A DNA stretch of 7,284 nucleotides from an uncultured Novosphingobium sp. (GCA_937860195.1 CALMBN010000207.1:1-7284), one strand, 5' to 3'. Shown: positions 1 to 7,130, numbered from the stretch's first letter. A program made the numbers and translations. The notes: generated by a model from the sequence alone, not told the origin.

Positions 1-67
1 CGCCGCCTCCCATCGCGGCGCCCGAAAGCTTGAGGAGAACGCGGCGATATCTCAATCCTTCCATCAT
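1..67 (-). CDS. pyrH: Probable UMP kinase N-terminus (partial, runs off left edge)
   Basis: Reading the minus strand from ATG at 67-65 (or the adjacent ATG at 64-62) gives about 22 residues, MMEGLRYRRVLLKLSGAAMG and then glycines. RYRRVLLKLSG is very close to the start of bacterial UMP kinases (amino-acid kinase fold, UMP to UDP, cytoplasmic), whose usual N-terminus reads (Y/F)KR(I/V)LLKLSGE(A/V)LMG. The Lys and the Ser-Gly of the first loop belong to the nucleotide-binding region. One thing is odd: the family's SGExLMG appears as SGAAMG, one residue shorter and lacking the conserved Glu, so this may be a divergent paralogue or contain a local error. The start lies 4 nt after the stop of the DUF481 gene, with no clear Shine-Dalgarno. 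pyrH normally follows tsf, so a DUF481 neighbour is unusual. Only 67 nt are visible, so the family call is tentative. Confidence 0.45.
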   Translation of the reverse strand, partial: MMEGLRYRRVLLKLSGAAMGGG

Positions 68-71
68 CTGC

Positions 72-296
72 TCACAGGAGAGAGGCGACCAAGGTTACCA
101 TCGACGTCTGGTCCAACGGCTCGAATCCTTCGACGGGCACATTGTCGAAGATCAAGCTGTGCGACAACTTCAGGGACAGCTTGCCGGACAGGGTCGAGGT
201 GAGCGCGGCGGTGTTCAGGATCCGGAGATCCGCGAAGTCGAGCACGCTCTCGTAGACCTCGACCACGTCCGACAGCACGAGGCGCTCGTCGAACGC
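72..296 (-). pseudogene. DUF481-type outer-membrane beta-barrel protein, C-terminal fragment (5' part missing)
   Basis: The minus strand, ending in TGA at 74-72, encodes about 74 residues from roughly AFDERLVLSDVVEVYES through NTAALTSTLSGKLSLKLSHS to NVPVEGFEPLDQTSMVTL and a hydrophobic end. Alternating polar and hydrophobic strands, the (P)xGFEPLDQT turn and the closing beta-strand are characteristic of DUF481 (YdiY-like salt-induced outer-membrane proteins, 250-330 aa). Members are predicted outer-membrane barrels of unknown biochemical role. The expected upstream two thirds, including the signal peptide, should lie at higher coordinates on this strand. Beyond about 296 the frame stays open to 584 but no longer looks like DUF481, and the opposite strand there encodes TPR repeats. 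The gene therefore appears broken near 290-300. A true very short ORF is unlikely because no start or signal peptide is present. Confidence 0.6.
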
Positions 297-312
297 GCCC
301 GGCTCGGGGCCT
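285..312. other. Left junction: DUF481 (minus) abuts TPR gene (plus), both 5'-truncated
   Basis: To the left of this interval only the minus strand reads as a plausible protein (DUF481 C-terminus). To the right only the plus strand does (TPR repeats). No intergenic space, start codon, ribosome site or promoter separates them, although two divergent genes would need all of these. The exact breakpoint cannot be fixed by eye because both readings tolerate roughly 285-300, which could reflect a short shared sequence at the join. No inverted-repeat ends, target-site duplication or transposase fragment is visible, so a simple insertion sequence is not the cause. Confidence 0.55.
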
Positions 313-791
313 TGGCGGGCAATTCGTATCTGGCAGGCGGTGATCCGGCGGCGGCGCTGGCCGCGCTCGATCTGGCCCGGGGCGATACTGCGGGCGGAAC
401 CGATCAAAACCTGCGCGGCGGGATCGAAGTTGACCGGGCGCGGGCACTGGTGGATTTGGGCCGCAATGACGAGGCTGCTGCGGCCTTGACCGAGGCCCGC
501 ACGTTCGCCCCCGAAAACCATCAGGCCTGGCTGCTCTCCGCCACGCTCTCGCGCCGTCGGGGCAAACTGGCGGACGCGCAGCAACAGATCGAACGCGCGG
601 CTGAACTGATGCCGGTCGATCCTGAAGTGGGGCTCGAGGCGGGCGTAATCGCGGTGCTTTCAGGTCATGACGACGCTGCGCGCAAGTCCTGGCTTTCGGT
701 GATCAAGGCAGCTCCGGGCAGTCCTGCGGCCCGGACTGCGCAAGGTTATCTTGACCAACTGGGTGTTTCCGCCGCACCATCGGAGAAGTGA
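300..791 (+). CDS. Tetratricopeptide repeat protein, 5'-truncated
   Basis: From about 300 to TGA at 789-791 the plus strand encodes about 163 residues with at least four consecutive TPR-like helix pairs: LAGNSYLAGGDPAAALAALD; DRARALVDLGRNDEAAAALT followed by a PEN turn; LSATLSRRRGKLADAQQQIE followed by a PVDPE turn; and GVIAVLSGHDDAARKSWLSV followed by a PGSP turn. The G/A/P pattern (small residues at 8 and 20, Pro at 32) supports TPR. The family forms protein-interaction scaffolds, often periplasmic or inner-membrane anchored in alphaproteobacteria, but the partner here cannot be told. The same frame is open back to a TTG at 30, but residues encoded before about 297 are the antisense of the DUF481 gene and not TPR, so the native N-terminus is absent. 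Its stop overlaps the next gene's start (GTGA), suggesting a translationally coupled pair. Confidence 0.65.
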   Translation, partial: RLGALAGNSYLAGGDPAAALAALDLARGDTAGGTDQNLRGGIEVDRARALVDLGRNDEAAAALTEARTFAPENHQAWLLSATLSRRRGKLADAQQQIERAAELMPVDPEVGLEAGVIAVLSGHDDAARKSWLSVIKAAPGSPAARTAQGYLDQLGVSAAPSEK

Positions 792-1768
792 CCCGGCTTT
801 CCGTCCTCGATCTGGTCCCCGTTCGCGAAGGCGGCACGGCGGGCGAAGCGCTCCGCGATTGCGCTGCCCTGGCGGCCTGTGCCGAAGCGGCGGGCTATCA
901 TCGGTTCTGGGTGGCCGAGCATCACGCGATGGACGGGGTCGCCGGGGGTGCGACTTCAGTGGCGCTCGCGCACATCGGCAACGCCACCTCCTCGATCCGG
1001 ATCGGCGCGGGCGGGATCATGCTGCCCAACCACAACCCGTTCGTGATTGCCGAGCAGTTCGGGACCTTGGACGCACTGTTTCCGGGGCGGATCGACCTGG
1101 GGCTGGGCCGCGCGCCGGGGGCGGACATGCGGATCGCACAGATGCTGCGCAAGGATCTGGGCCGGGCCAGCGAGTACTTCCCGCAAGACGTGATGGAACT
1201 GCGCGCGCTGTTCATCGGTGAGCCCGAACTGCCAGTTCGCGCCACTCCCGGGTTCGGCGCGAATGTCGAGCTGTGGATTCTCGGCTCGAGCCTGTTCGGG
1301 GCGGGACTCGCGGCAGCACTGGGGTTGCCCTACGCTTTTGCCTCGCACTTCGCGCCGGACTATCTTGATCAGGCGCTGGCGCTCTATCGCCAGCAGTTCC
1401 GGCCTTCGGCGGCGCTCGAACAACCCCATGTGATGGCGGCGATGACCGTGATTGCAGCCGACGACGACGAGGAAGCTGAATTGCTCGGCAGTTCGATGGA
1501 CCAAAGCTTTGTCGCGCTGCGCAGCGGCACGCCGGGGCGGCTCAAGCCCCCGGTGCCGGGTTACCGCCAGACCTTGCCGCCTGGCCAGCTTGCGATGCTG
1601 GAACACATGCGGCAGGCCAGCGCGGTCGGCGGTGCCGAGAAAGTCCGCAGTGACATCGCGCGGTTCATCGAGCGAACCCAGGCGGATGAGATCATCGTCT
1701 CGGGCGCAACCTTTGATCCCGCAATGCGGCGGCGCTCGCTCGAAATCACGGCCAAAGCGCTCGCCTAG
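788..1768 (+). CDS. LLM-class flavin-dependent oxidoreductase (YhbW-like, luciferase-like monooxygenase family)
   Basis: This is a complete 326-aa protein of the luciferase-like monooxygenase (bacterial luciferase / F420-type TIM barrel) superfamily, in the MsnO8/YhbW-like group. It is expected to be a cytoplasmic FMN-dependent oxidoreductase; the substrate is not established for this group. Landmarks in order: SVLDLVPV at residues 5-12 (first strand), WVAEHHAM at 41-48, GAGGIMLPNH at 73-82, VIAEQFGTL at 86-94, PGRIDLGLGRAPGAD at 99-113, WILGSSLFGAGLAAALGLP at 163-181 and FASHFAPD at 184-191, all closely matching E. coli YhbW as I recall it. Length is usual. The GTG start at 788 overlaps the TPR stop by 4 nt (GTGA). 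GGAG at 782-785 is only 2 nt from the start, so translation probably depends on coupling. The start is supported because SVLDL begins within five residues in relatives. Confidence 0.9.
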   Translation: MTRLSVLDLVPVREGGTAGEALRDCAALAACAEAAGYHRFWVAEHHAMDGVAGGATSVALAHIGNATSSIRIGAGGIMLPNHNPFVIAEQFGTLDALFPGRIDLGLGRAPGADMRIAQMLRKDLGRASEYFPQDVMELRALFIGEPELPVRATPGFGANVELWILGSSLFGAGLAAALGLPYAFASHFAPDYLDQALALYRQQFRPSAALEQPHVMAAMTVIAADDDEEAELLGSSMDQSFVALRSGTPGRLKPPVPGYRQTLPPGQLAMLEHMRQASAVGGAEKVRSDIARFIERTQADEIIVSGATFDPAMRRRSLEITAKALA

Positions 1769-1821
1769 GCCGAATCCCCTAGGGGCAAGGTGGTTGCGGC
1801 TGTGACTACTTTCGCCTAGGG
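1761..1821. repeat. Cluster of three CCTAGG palindromes with a 9-bp direct repeat
   Basis: CCTAGG occurs at 1764-1769 (inside the 8-bp palindrome GCCTAGGC and overlapping the LLM TAG stop), at 1778-1783 (inside the 10-bp palindrome CCCCTAGGGG) and at 1815-1820. TCGCCTAGG is directly repeated at 1761-1769 and 1812-1820. Any two copies can pair as a 6-7 bp stem, for example 1777-1783 with 1815-1821, so alternative hairpins are possible at the end of the LLM transcript. No U-tract follows, so an intrinsic terminator is not well supported. By eye I found CTAG only once elsewhere in the window (near 7076), so the clustering stands out. Protein binding or RNA structure are both possible. Confidence 0.5.
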
Positions 1822-1823
1822 TA

Positions 1824-1844
1824 AGCATGAATGCTACATATGAT
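1824..1844 (+). promoter_or_regulatory. Possible promoter and operator for glutamate dehydrogenase
   Basis: The only AT-rich pocket in the region lies upstream of the dehydrogenase gene. TATGAT at 1839-1844 is one mismatch from a sigma-70 -10 box, and the inverted repeat AGCAT-GA-ATGCT (1824-1835) lies just before it. At 16-18 nt upstream of the -10 there is no TTGAC-like -35 box; the position is occupied by the third CCTAGG. This would therefore be a weak or activator-dependent promoter. The 131-nt gap after the LLM gene makes an independent promoter reasonable. The evidence is composition and motif only. Confidence 0.25.
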
Positions 1845-1883
1845 AGCAATAAAATAACGCGCAGGAATGGCGGCCAAGTCGCC

Positions 1884-1890
1884 CGAGGAG
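1884..1890 (+). promoter_or_regulatory. Ribosome binding site that favours the ATG at 1900
   Basis: CGAGGAG at 1884-1890 is followed by 9 nt and then ATG at 1900-1902. The in-frame ATG at 1867 has AGGA directly touching it (1863-1866) with no spacer, which would place the start too close for the ribosome. The later start is therefore preferred, and it removes 11 poorly conserved residues. Confidence 0.6.
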
Positions 1891-1899
1891 CCCTTGCCG

Positions 1900-4800
1900 A
1901 TGAGTTCGAAAGCCGCCCTTGCCAAGGCACTCGCCCAGCGCCTGTCCGGATCACTGCTCCCCGGGGATATGCCTTTTGCCAAAGGCGGGCTGGAACGCGC
2001 CGCAGAATTTGTCGTCGCCGCCGCTGCTGAACGCGAAGCGGGTACGACCAGCATCGTGATCGAATCGATTTCCGGGGCTGCGGGAGAGCGGTTCATGCGG
2101 CTCGCCCTGATCAACGACGACATGCCGTTTCTGGTCGATTCGATCGCAGCGACGATTGCCGCGCACGGCCTCGCGATCGACCGGTTGATCCACCCGGTGC
2201 TGGCGGTGCGCCGTGATGGCAAGGGCAAGCTCAGCGATTTCGTCCCGGGCGAGGCGGCCGGCGAAAAGCGCGAGTCGATGATCTACATCGAAACCAGCCG
2301 CGCCGATGCGCGCCAACGCCGCCAGCTCGAACAGGCTCTGGTTGCGACACTGGCCGATGTCCGGTCTGCCGTGCAGGACTGGCCCAGGATGCAAGTCCAG
2401 ATGGCGCAGGATGCCGACGGCTGCTCCGACAGCGAAGGCGCGGCATTGCTGCGCTGGTTCAAGGACGGGATGCTGACCCAGCTCGGTCATGTCATCCGTC
2501 AGCGCGACGGCAGCCAGAGCGGAGCCTTGGGTATCTGCCGCAAGAGCGCCAAGGTGCTGCTCGGCCAGATTTCCTACGAGCGCGCATTCAAGTGGTTCGA
2601 AGGCCAGCAAAAAGGCGCGCGGGTGCCGCTGGTGGTCAAGTCCAACCATCCCAGCCAGGTCCACCGCCGCGCTCCGCTCGATCTGTTTATTTTGCCGGTG
2701 ATCGAAAAAGGTCGGGTCATCGCGCTGTCGGTCCATGCTGGCCTGTGGACCAGCGCGGGACTCGCTGCTTCGCCGACGCAGGTGCCGCGGCTGCGCTCCA
2801 ACCTCGCCGATCTGGGCAAGCGGTTCGGCTTTTCACCGCAAGGCCACGCCGGCAAGGCGCTGGTCCATGCCCTGACCAACCTGCCGCACGATCTTCTGGT
2901 CAGTTTCAGCGATGCCGATATCGAGCAGATCGTTACCACCACGATGAGCCTGATCGACCGACCCAGGCCCAAGTTGGCGCTTTTTCCGGCTCCGCTCGAA
3001 CGGCACCTCTATGCTTTTGTCTGGGTGCCGCGCGATGCAATGTCGACCGCGACCCGGCTGCAGGTTCAAGCGATGCTGGTCGAAGCCGCGCAGGCCCCGG
3101 TGCTCGACTGGAGCACCGAGATCGACGGCCCACTGGCATTGATCAGGGTCATGCTTGATTTGCCCGAAGTGGCCAAATTGCCAGACGCGACCCCGCTCGA
3201 TGCCCGACTGAAAGCGATGCTGCGGGGCTGGTCGGACTCGGTCGAGACCGAGCTTGCCGCAAGCGACGATCCCTCGCGAGCTGCGGCGATTGCACACCGT
3301 TTTGCCGAGGCGTTCCCGCTGGCCTATCGCAGCGAGTATGGCGCGATCGAAGCGGCGCGCGATATTGCGCGACTGCGGCATATCGCTGGTGAAGGCGAAC
3401 ATGGCCCCAAGCGGGATGTGCGGTTGCACTGTGTGCCCGGCGATGGAGCAGGGGTGCTGCGGCTCAAAGTCTATCAGCGGAGCGGGGCGATTGCCTTGTC
3501 CGACGCGGTTCCGGCCCTGGAAAACTTCGGGTTCAGAGTGATCGAGGATGTCCCGACCGAACTTGACGAGGGCCGCCTTGGCACGATCCACGATTTCCTG
3601 CTGGCCGCGCCCGCGATGCTGGGATGCACCGACCTGCTTGGCCGTGCGGCAGAAATAGAAGGCGCAGTTGCAGCGGTGCTCAACGGAACCGCCGAGGACG
3701 ATCCGTTCAACCGGCTGGTCACGGCGGCGGCGCTGGGGCCGGTTGAGGCCAACTGGCTGCGCGCCTGGTATCGGTATTTGCGACAGGCTGGGCTCAATTA
3801 TTCGGTGCCGACTGCGGTTGATGCCTTGCAGCATGCCCCGGCGGTTACAGCAGGTCTGATCGCGCTGTTCACCGCGCGCCATGATCCGGTTTTCAAGGGC
3901 GATCGGGCCAAGGCCGAAATGGCAGCGCAGAGCGCGATCCGCGATGGACTGTCACTGGTTTCGGCGATCAACGATGACCGTCTGCTGCGGCTTTATCGCA
4001 CGCTGGTCGAAGCGATGCTGCGGACCAATGCCTTTGCCCTGGCCGGTGAAGCGGCGCTGGCCTTCAAGCTCGATTCCGCGCTGGTTCCGGGTCTGCCCAA
4101 GCCGCTGCCATGGCGCGAGATATTCGTCTATTCGCAGCGGGTTGAAGGCATTCACCTGCGCTCGGGCCCGATCGCACGGGGCGGCCTCAGATGGTCCGAC
4201 CGGCGCGATGATTTCCGCACCGAAGTGCTTGGGCTGATGAAGGCGCAAACGGTCAAGAACGCGGTGATCGTTCCGGCTGGGGCCAAGGGTGGGTTCTATC
4301 CCAAGCAATTGCCCGATCCGGGCCGGGATCGCGATGCGTGGCTGACCGAAGGCAAGGATAGCTACAAGCTGTTCATTCGCACCTTGCTGTCGATCACGGA
4401 CAACATCGTGAACGGCAAGGTTGTCCACCCCGCCGGGGTTACGATCCGCGACGGTGAAGACCCCTATTTCGTGGTCGCCGCCGACAAGGGTACTGCGACC
4501 TTTTCCGATACCGCCAATGCCATTGCTGCCGAGCACGCCTTCTGGCTCGATGATGCCTTCGCCAGCGGCGGCTCAAAAGGCTATGACCACAAGGCGATGG
4601 GGATCACCGCCAAGGGCGCGTGGCTTTCGGTCCAGCGGCATTTCCTTGAAATGGGAATTGACGTGCAAGCCGATCCGGTCCGGGTCGCGGGCTGCGGTGA
4701 TATGTCGGGCGACGTGTTCGGCAACGGGATGCTGCTCAGCCAGTCGCTCCAACTGGTCGCGGCATTCGATCACCGCCACATTTTTCTCGATCCCAATCCC

Positions 4801-6561
4801 GATGCGGCCAAATCCTGGAAGGAACGCACACGGATGTTCGCGCTGCCGCGTTCAAGCTGGGATGACTACGACAAGAAGCTGATCTCCAGGGGCGGCGGTG
4901 TGTTCCCGCGTAGCGCCAAGGAAATACCGCTGTCCAAGGAGGTCCGCGCGGCGCTGGGAATCGAAGCGGAAACGATCGACCCCGATGGACTGATTACGGC
5001 GATTCTCAAGGCTCCGGTTGATCTGTTGTGGTTCGGCGGGATTGGTACCTATGTCAAAAGCAGCGCCGAAAACAACGTCCAGGTCGGTGATCCGGGCAAC
5101 GATGCGCTGCGGATCGACGGCAAGGACCTTCACGCGAAAGTAATCGGCGAAGGTGCCAATCTGGGCACCACGCAGGCCGGACGGGTCGAATTCGCGTTGA
5201 ACGGCGGCCGGATCAACACCGATTTCATCGATAATTCCGCCGGGGTCGATTGCTCTGACAACGAGGTCAATATCAAGATCGCAATGGCCGCAGCGAAGCG
5301 TGCAGGGCGGCTGACAGAGCCCGCGCGGGTCAAGCTGCTCGCTTCGATGACCGATGAGGTCTCGGAGATCGTGCTCGAGGATAACCGGCTGCAAGCGCTT
5401 GCCCTGTCGATTGCGCAAGCCGGCGGGCCAGCGGCAACAGGCTCGCATCTGCGGCTGATCGAGACGCTGGAAGCCAGCGGACAACTGGATCGCAAGACCG
5501 AGGGTCTGGCCGACAGCGAGACCTATCTGCGCCGGGCCGCCGATGGCCAGGGTCTGACCCGGCCCGAACTGGCAGTGATCCTGTCCAGCACCAAGCTTGC
5601 ATTGCAGGACGCGTTGGAGCACTCTTCGGTGCCGGACGATCCAGCGCTTGAGGCCGATCTGTTTGCGGCCTTCCCTGCGCCGATGCGGAGCAAGTTCAGG
5701 CAGGATATCGCCAGCCACCGGCTCCGGCGTGAAATCATTGCGACCAAGCTTGCCAATCGCGTTGTCAACCGGCTTGGACTGATCCACCCCTATGAGCTCG
5801 CCGAAGAAGAAGGCGCGGACCTGGCTCAGGTCGCCGGGTCGTTCATAGCGGTCGAGCGGCTGTTTGATCTGCCCGAAATCTGGCGCGGAATCGAAACCGA
5901 GCCAATGCCCGAAGCCGCGCGGCTGGCGCTGTTTGACCGCGCCGCTGCGGCCGTCGCCAACCACGCCGCCGATCTGTTGCGGATCAGCGCCGGGGCAAGC
6001 GGACCTGCCAAGGCGATTTCCGATCTGGCCGCAGGGGTCAATGAACTCTCTCACGCCGCTCAGCACCTGATGCCGCACGATGCCAAAGCGCTATCGGTCA
6101 AGCTGCGGAGCGATTTCACCGCTCTCGGCGCGCCGGAAAAATTGGCCGCTGCGGTGGCCCATCTGTTTGATCTTGACGGCTCGGTCGGCCTCGCCCGGTT
6201 GGCCAGGGATTGCGGGCAAAGCGCGACTGACCTGACCCGCGGCTTCATTGCGATCGGTTCGGCCCTGGGGCTGGACTGGGCCCAGCAATGCGCCGAACGG
6301 ATGAGCCCGGCTGATCCGTGGGAGCGCCTGCTGGTCAATGGCCTGGCCCGCGATTTCCAGCACATGCGGATCGATTTCCTGCGCCGCCACGCTGGCCGAA
6401 AGGACGATCCGATGGCGGCGGTGGAGCGTTGGGCCCAAGCTCAGGCGCCCGCCATCCGCAAGTTCCGCGCCATGGTCAGCCGGGCCCAGGCCGCGATGCC
6501 GGTCGCCCCGGCAATGCTGGCGCAGATTGCCAGTCAGGCTCGGAACCTGCTGGGGCGTTAG
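1900..6561 (+). CDS. NAD-specific glutamate dehydrogenase, large GDH-180 class
   Basis: This complete protein of 1,553 aa (1,564 if started at ATG 1867) matches the usual ~1,550-1,620 aa of the large NAD-dependent dehydrogenases (GdhB/Gdh2 type) that oxidatively deaminate glutamate to 2-oxoglutarate and ammonium in the cytoplasm. The N-terminal half holds the ACT-like regulatory region, with [10 protein letters not shown] at residues 73-81 and a later [11 protein letters not shown] segment. The catalytic core begins near [17 protein letters not shown] (from 760), followed by [19 protein letters not shown] with the likely catalytic or substrate lysine at 796. The dinucleotide-binding loop is [17 protein letters not shown] (from about 929). 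VIGEGANLG lies near 1081-1089 and [14 protein letters not shown] begins at 1111. The C-terminal helical domain is intact. In characterised relatives the enzyme is allosteric and serves amino-acid catabolism. The gene converges on queG with overlapping stop codons. No frameshift was seen. Confidence 0.95.
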   Translation: MSSKAALAKALAQRLSGSLLPGDMPFAKGGLERAAEFVVAAAAEREAGTTSIVIESISGAAGERFMRLALINDDMPFLVDSIAATIAAHGLAIDRLIHPVLAVRRDGKGKLSDFVPGEAAGEKRESMIYIETSRADARQRRQLEQALVATLADVRSAVQDWPRMQVQMAQDADGCSDSEGAALLRWFKDGMLTQLGHVIRQRDGSQSGALGICRKSAKVLLGQISYERAFKWFEGQQKGARVPLVVKSNHPSQVHRRAPLDLFILPVIEKGRVIALSVHAGLWTSAGLAASPTQVPRLRSNLADLGKRFGFSPQGHAGKALVHALTNLPHDLLVSFSDADIEQIVTTTMSLIDRPRPKLALFPAPLERHLYAFVWVPRDAMSTATRLQVQAMLVEAAQAPVLDWSTEIDGPLALIRVMLDLPEVAKLPDATPLDARLKAMLRGWSDSVETELAASDDPSRAAAIAHRFAEAFPLAYRSEYGAIEAARDIARLRHIAGEGEHGPKRDVRLHCVPGDGAGVLRLKVYQRSGAIALSDAVPALENFGFRVIEDVPTELDEGRLGTIHDFLLAAPAMLGCTDLLGRAAEIEGAVAAVLNGTAEDDPFNRLVTAAALGPVEANWLRAWYRYLRQAGLNYSVPTAVDALQHAPAVTAGLIALFTARHDPVFKGDRAKAEMAAQSAIRDGLSLVSAINDDRLLRLYRTLVEAMLRTNAFALAGEAALAFKLDSALVPGLPKPLPWREIFVYSQRVEGIHLRSGPIARGGLRWSDRRDDFRTEVLGLMKAQTVKNAVIVPAGAKGGFYPKQLPDPGRDRDAWLTEGKDSYKLFIRTLLSITDNIVNGKVVHPAGVTIRDGEDPYFVVAADKGTATFSDTANAIAAEHAFWLDDAFASGGSKGYDHKAMGITAKGAWLSVQRHFLEMGIDVQADPVRVAGCGDMSGDVFGNGMLLSQSLQLVAAFDHRHIFLDPNPDAAKSWKERTRMFALPRSSWDDYDKKLISRGGGVFPRSAKEIPLSKEVRAALGIEAETIDPDGLITAILKAPVDLLWFGGIGTYVKSSAENNVQVGDPGNDALRIDGKDLHAKVIGEGANLGTTQAGRVEFALNGGRINTDFIDNSAGVDCSDNEVNIKIAMAAAKRAGRLTEPARVKLLASMTDEVSEIVLEDNRLQALALSIAQAGGPAATGSHLRLIETLEASGQLDRKTEGLADSETYLRRAADGQGLTRPELAVILSSTKLALQDALEHSSVPDDPALEADLFAAFPAPMRSKFRQDIASHRLRREIIATKLANRVVNRLGLIHPYELAEEEGADLAQVAGSFIAVERLFDLPEIWRGIETEPMPEAARLALFDRAAAAVANHAADLLRISAGASGPAKAISDLAAGVNELSHAAQHLMPHDAKALSVKLRSDFTALGAPEKLAAAVAHLFDLDGSVGLARLARDCGQSATDLTRGFIAIGSALGLDWAQQCAERMSPADPWERLLVNGLARDFQHMRIDFLRRHAGRKDDPMAAVERWAQAQAPAIRKFRAMVSRAQAAMPVAPAMLAQIASQARNLLGR

Positions 6562-6782
6562 TTCGCGAGTTCCGCCAAGGCCCATCTGGCGGCCTCGGCC
6601 ACGCTGGGTTCAGGATCATTAAACAGCACTTTGACCGGCCCGATCAGGTCGGCCGCCCCGCTGTTTCCGGCAGCATAGAGGCAGTTCCGGATGAACCGGT
6701 CGCGACCGATCCGTTTAACCGGAGAGCCGGAGAACAGCTTGCGAAAAGCGGCATCATCCAGCGCCAGCAGGTCCGCCAGCTT
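6558..6782 (-). pseudogene. queG: Epoxyqueuosine reductase, C-terminal fragment (5' part missing)
   Basis: The minus strand ending in TAA at 6560-6558 encodes about 73 residues: [20 protein letters not shown], then [21 protein letters not shown], then a HEAT-like end with [19 protein letters not shown]. This is the typical C-terminus of QueG, the cobalamin- and Fe4S4-dependent enzyme that reduces epoxyqueuosine to queuosine in the wobble position of tRNAs; full proteins are ~350-380 aa. The upstream CPWNKF cluster region and the catalytic domain should lie at higher coordinates on this strand. Instead the sequence beyond about 6780 encodes a methyltransferase end on the opposite strand. The minus frame stays open to 7028, but that extension does not resemble QueG. 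Its stop overlaps that of the glutamate dehydrogenase gene (TTAG, 6558-6561). The fragment would be non-functional unless the join is artificial. Confidence 0.75.
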
Positions 6783-6790
6783 GGCAACGC
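6765..6790. other. Right junction: queG (minus) abuts cytosine methyltransferase (plus), both 5'-truncated
   Basis: Left of this interval the minus strand reads as QueG (LADLLALDD encoded by about 6779 to 6753). Right of it the plus strand reads as methyltransferase motif X ([11 protein letters not shown] from 6768). The short stretch 6768-6779, CAGGTCCGCCAG, is acceptable to both readings, which would fit a microhomology join of roughly 10 nt. The upstream halves of both genes are missing and no transposon end is visible. The layout matches the left junction near 297. Confidence 0.6.
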
Positions 6791-7043
6791 CGTGCCGCCT
6801 CTTCTTGCCGAGATCATCGGCAGACAAATTTTGCGGCAACTCCTCGGCGGAAATGGAAAGACCCGGGCCGCCCGGCTCCTTCTGCCATCGCGCGGCCGTC
6901 CGCCCCCGCCGGAGCGTGTCCGCCGTGTCGCGGCCGACTATCTGCCGCTCACCGGCGCCCACAAGGCGCATCCGGGCCACGGGCGCGGACCCGGCGCGCA
7001 GCGCAGGGCACGGGAGCTTGACGAGCAACTTGCCTTGCTCTGA
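6768..7043 (+). pseudogene. C5-cytosine DNA methyltransferase, C-terminal fragment (motif X and tail)
   Basis: The plus strand encodes about 91 residues ending at TGA 7041-7043. [18 protein letters not shown] carries motif X (QxGNAVPP) of Dcm-type C5-methyltransferases, the C-terminal helix that completes the S-adenosylmethionine pocket. After it comes an arginine- and proline-rich linker, then [17 protein letters not shown] and a basic end. A similar 'HPGTGKG' tail is, from memory, a recurring extension in Dcm proteins located beside Vsr, GHKL ATPase and Z1 genes. Motifs I (FxGxG), IV (PCQ) and VI (ENV) and the target-recognition domain are absent because the DNA upstream of ~6768 is queG antisense. 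The plus frame is open from 6318, but its first 150 residues are shadows of the dehydrogenase and queG. It lies 97 nt upstream of, and on the same strand as, the GHKL ATPase gene. Confidence 0.75.
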
Positions 7044-7092
7044 TACGCGCCCCGGTTGAGCTCGGCCCGGATTCCACTAGTGTCATCCTGCC

Positions 7093-7103
7093 GATTCCGA
7101 ATC
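7093..7103. repeat. Inverted repeat GATTC-C-GAATC upstream of the GHKL ATPase gene
   Basis: A perfect 5-bp inverted repeat with a 1-nt centre sits 38 nt before the ATG at 7141. GATTCC is also present at 7070-7075, next to the 8-bp palindrome CACTAGTG (7075-7082). The 97-nt gap between the methyltransferase stop and this start otherwise shows no clear -35/-10 pair. The repeats could be an operator, but are short enough to be chance. Confidence 0.25.
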
Positions 7104-7130
7104 ACGGAGTTTTTCCGGGCCACTCCACGG

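Noticed and set aside
30..296. N-terminal extension of the TPR reading frame back to a TTG start
   Set aside because: The residues have no TPR character and are the antisense of a convincing DUF481 C-terminus; the open frame is a product of high GC.
297..584. Minus-strand frame open upstream of the DUF481 fragment
   Set aside because: The encoded residues (Arg- and Gly-rich, no beta-strand pattern) are the complement of the TPR repeats, which are clearly the coding strand here.
1763..1821. Intrinsic terminator after the LLM gene
   Set aside because: The CCTAGG copies can pair into 6-7 bp stems, but no run of T follows any of them, so termination is not supported.
956..1954. 332-residue minus-strand frame over the LLM gene
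   Set aside because: The plus-strand LLM oxidoreductase is complete and well conserved; the antisense product has no recognisable domain.
2833..3882. 349-residue minus-strand frame inside the glutamate dehydrogenase gene
   Set aside because: A typical antisense shadow of a GC-rich gene; low-complexity Arg/Gln/Gly composition and no known domain.
4852..6078. 408-residue minus-strand frame inside the glutamate dehydrogenase gene
   Set aside because: Although long, it is the exact shadow of conserved catalytic and C-terminal dehydrogenase sequence and shows no domain or ribosome site of its own.
6318..6767. Plus-strand frame leading into the methyltransferase tail
   Set aside because: It overlaps the C-terminus of glutamate dehydrogenase and the antisense of queG, and contains no methyltransferase motifs I, IV, VI or VIII.
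6783..7028. Minus-strand extension of the queG fragment to an ATG at 7028
   Set aside because: It lacks the QueG CPWNKF cluster region and is the complement of the methyltransferase tail.
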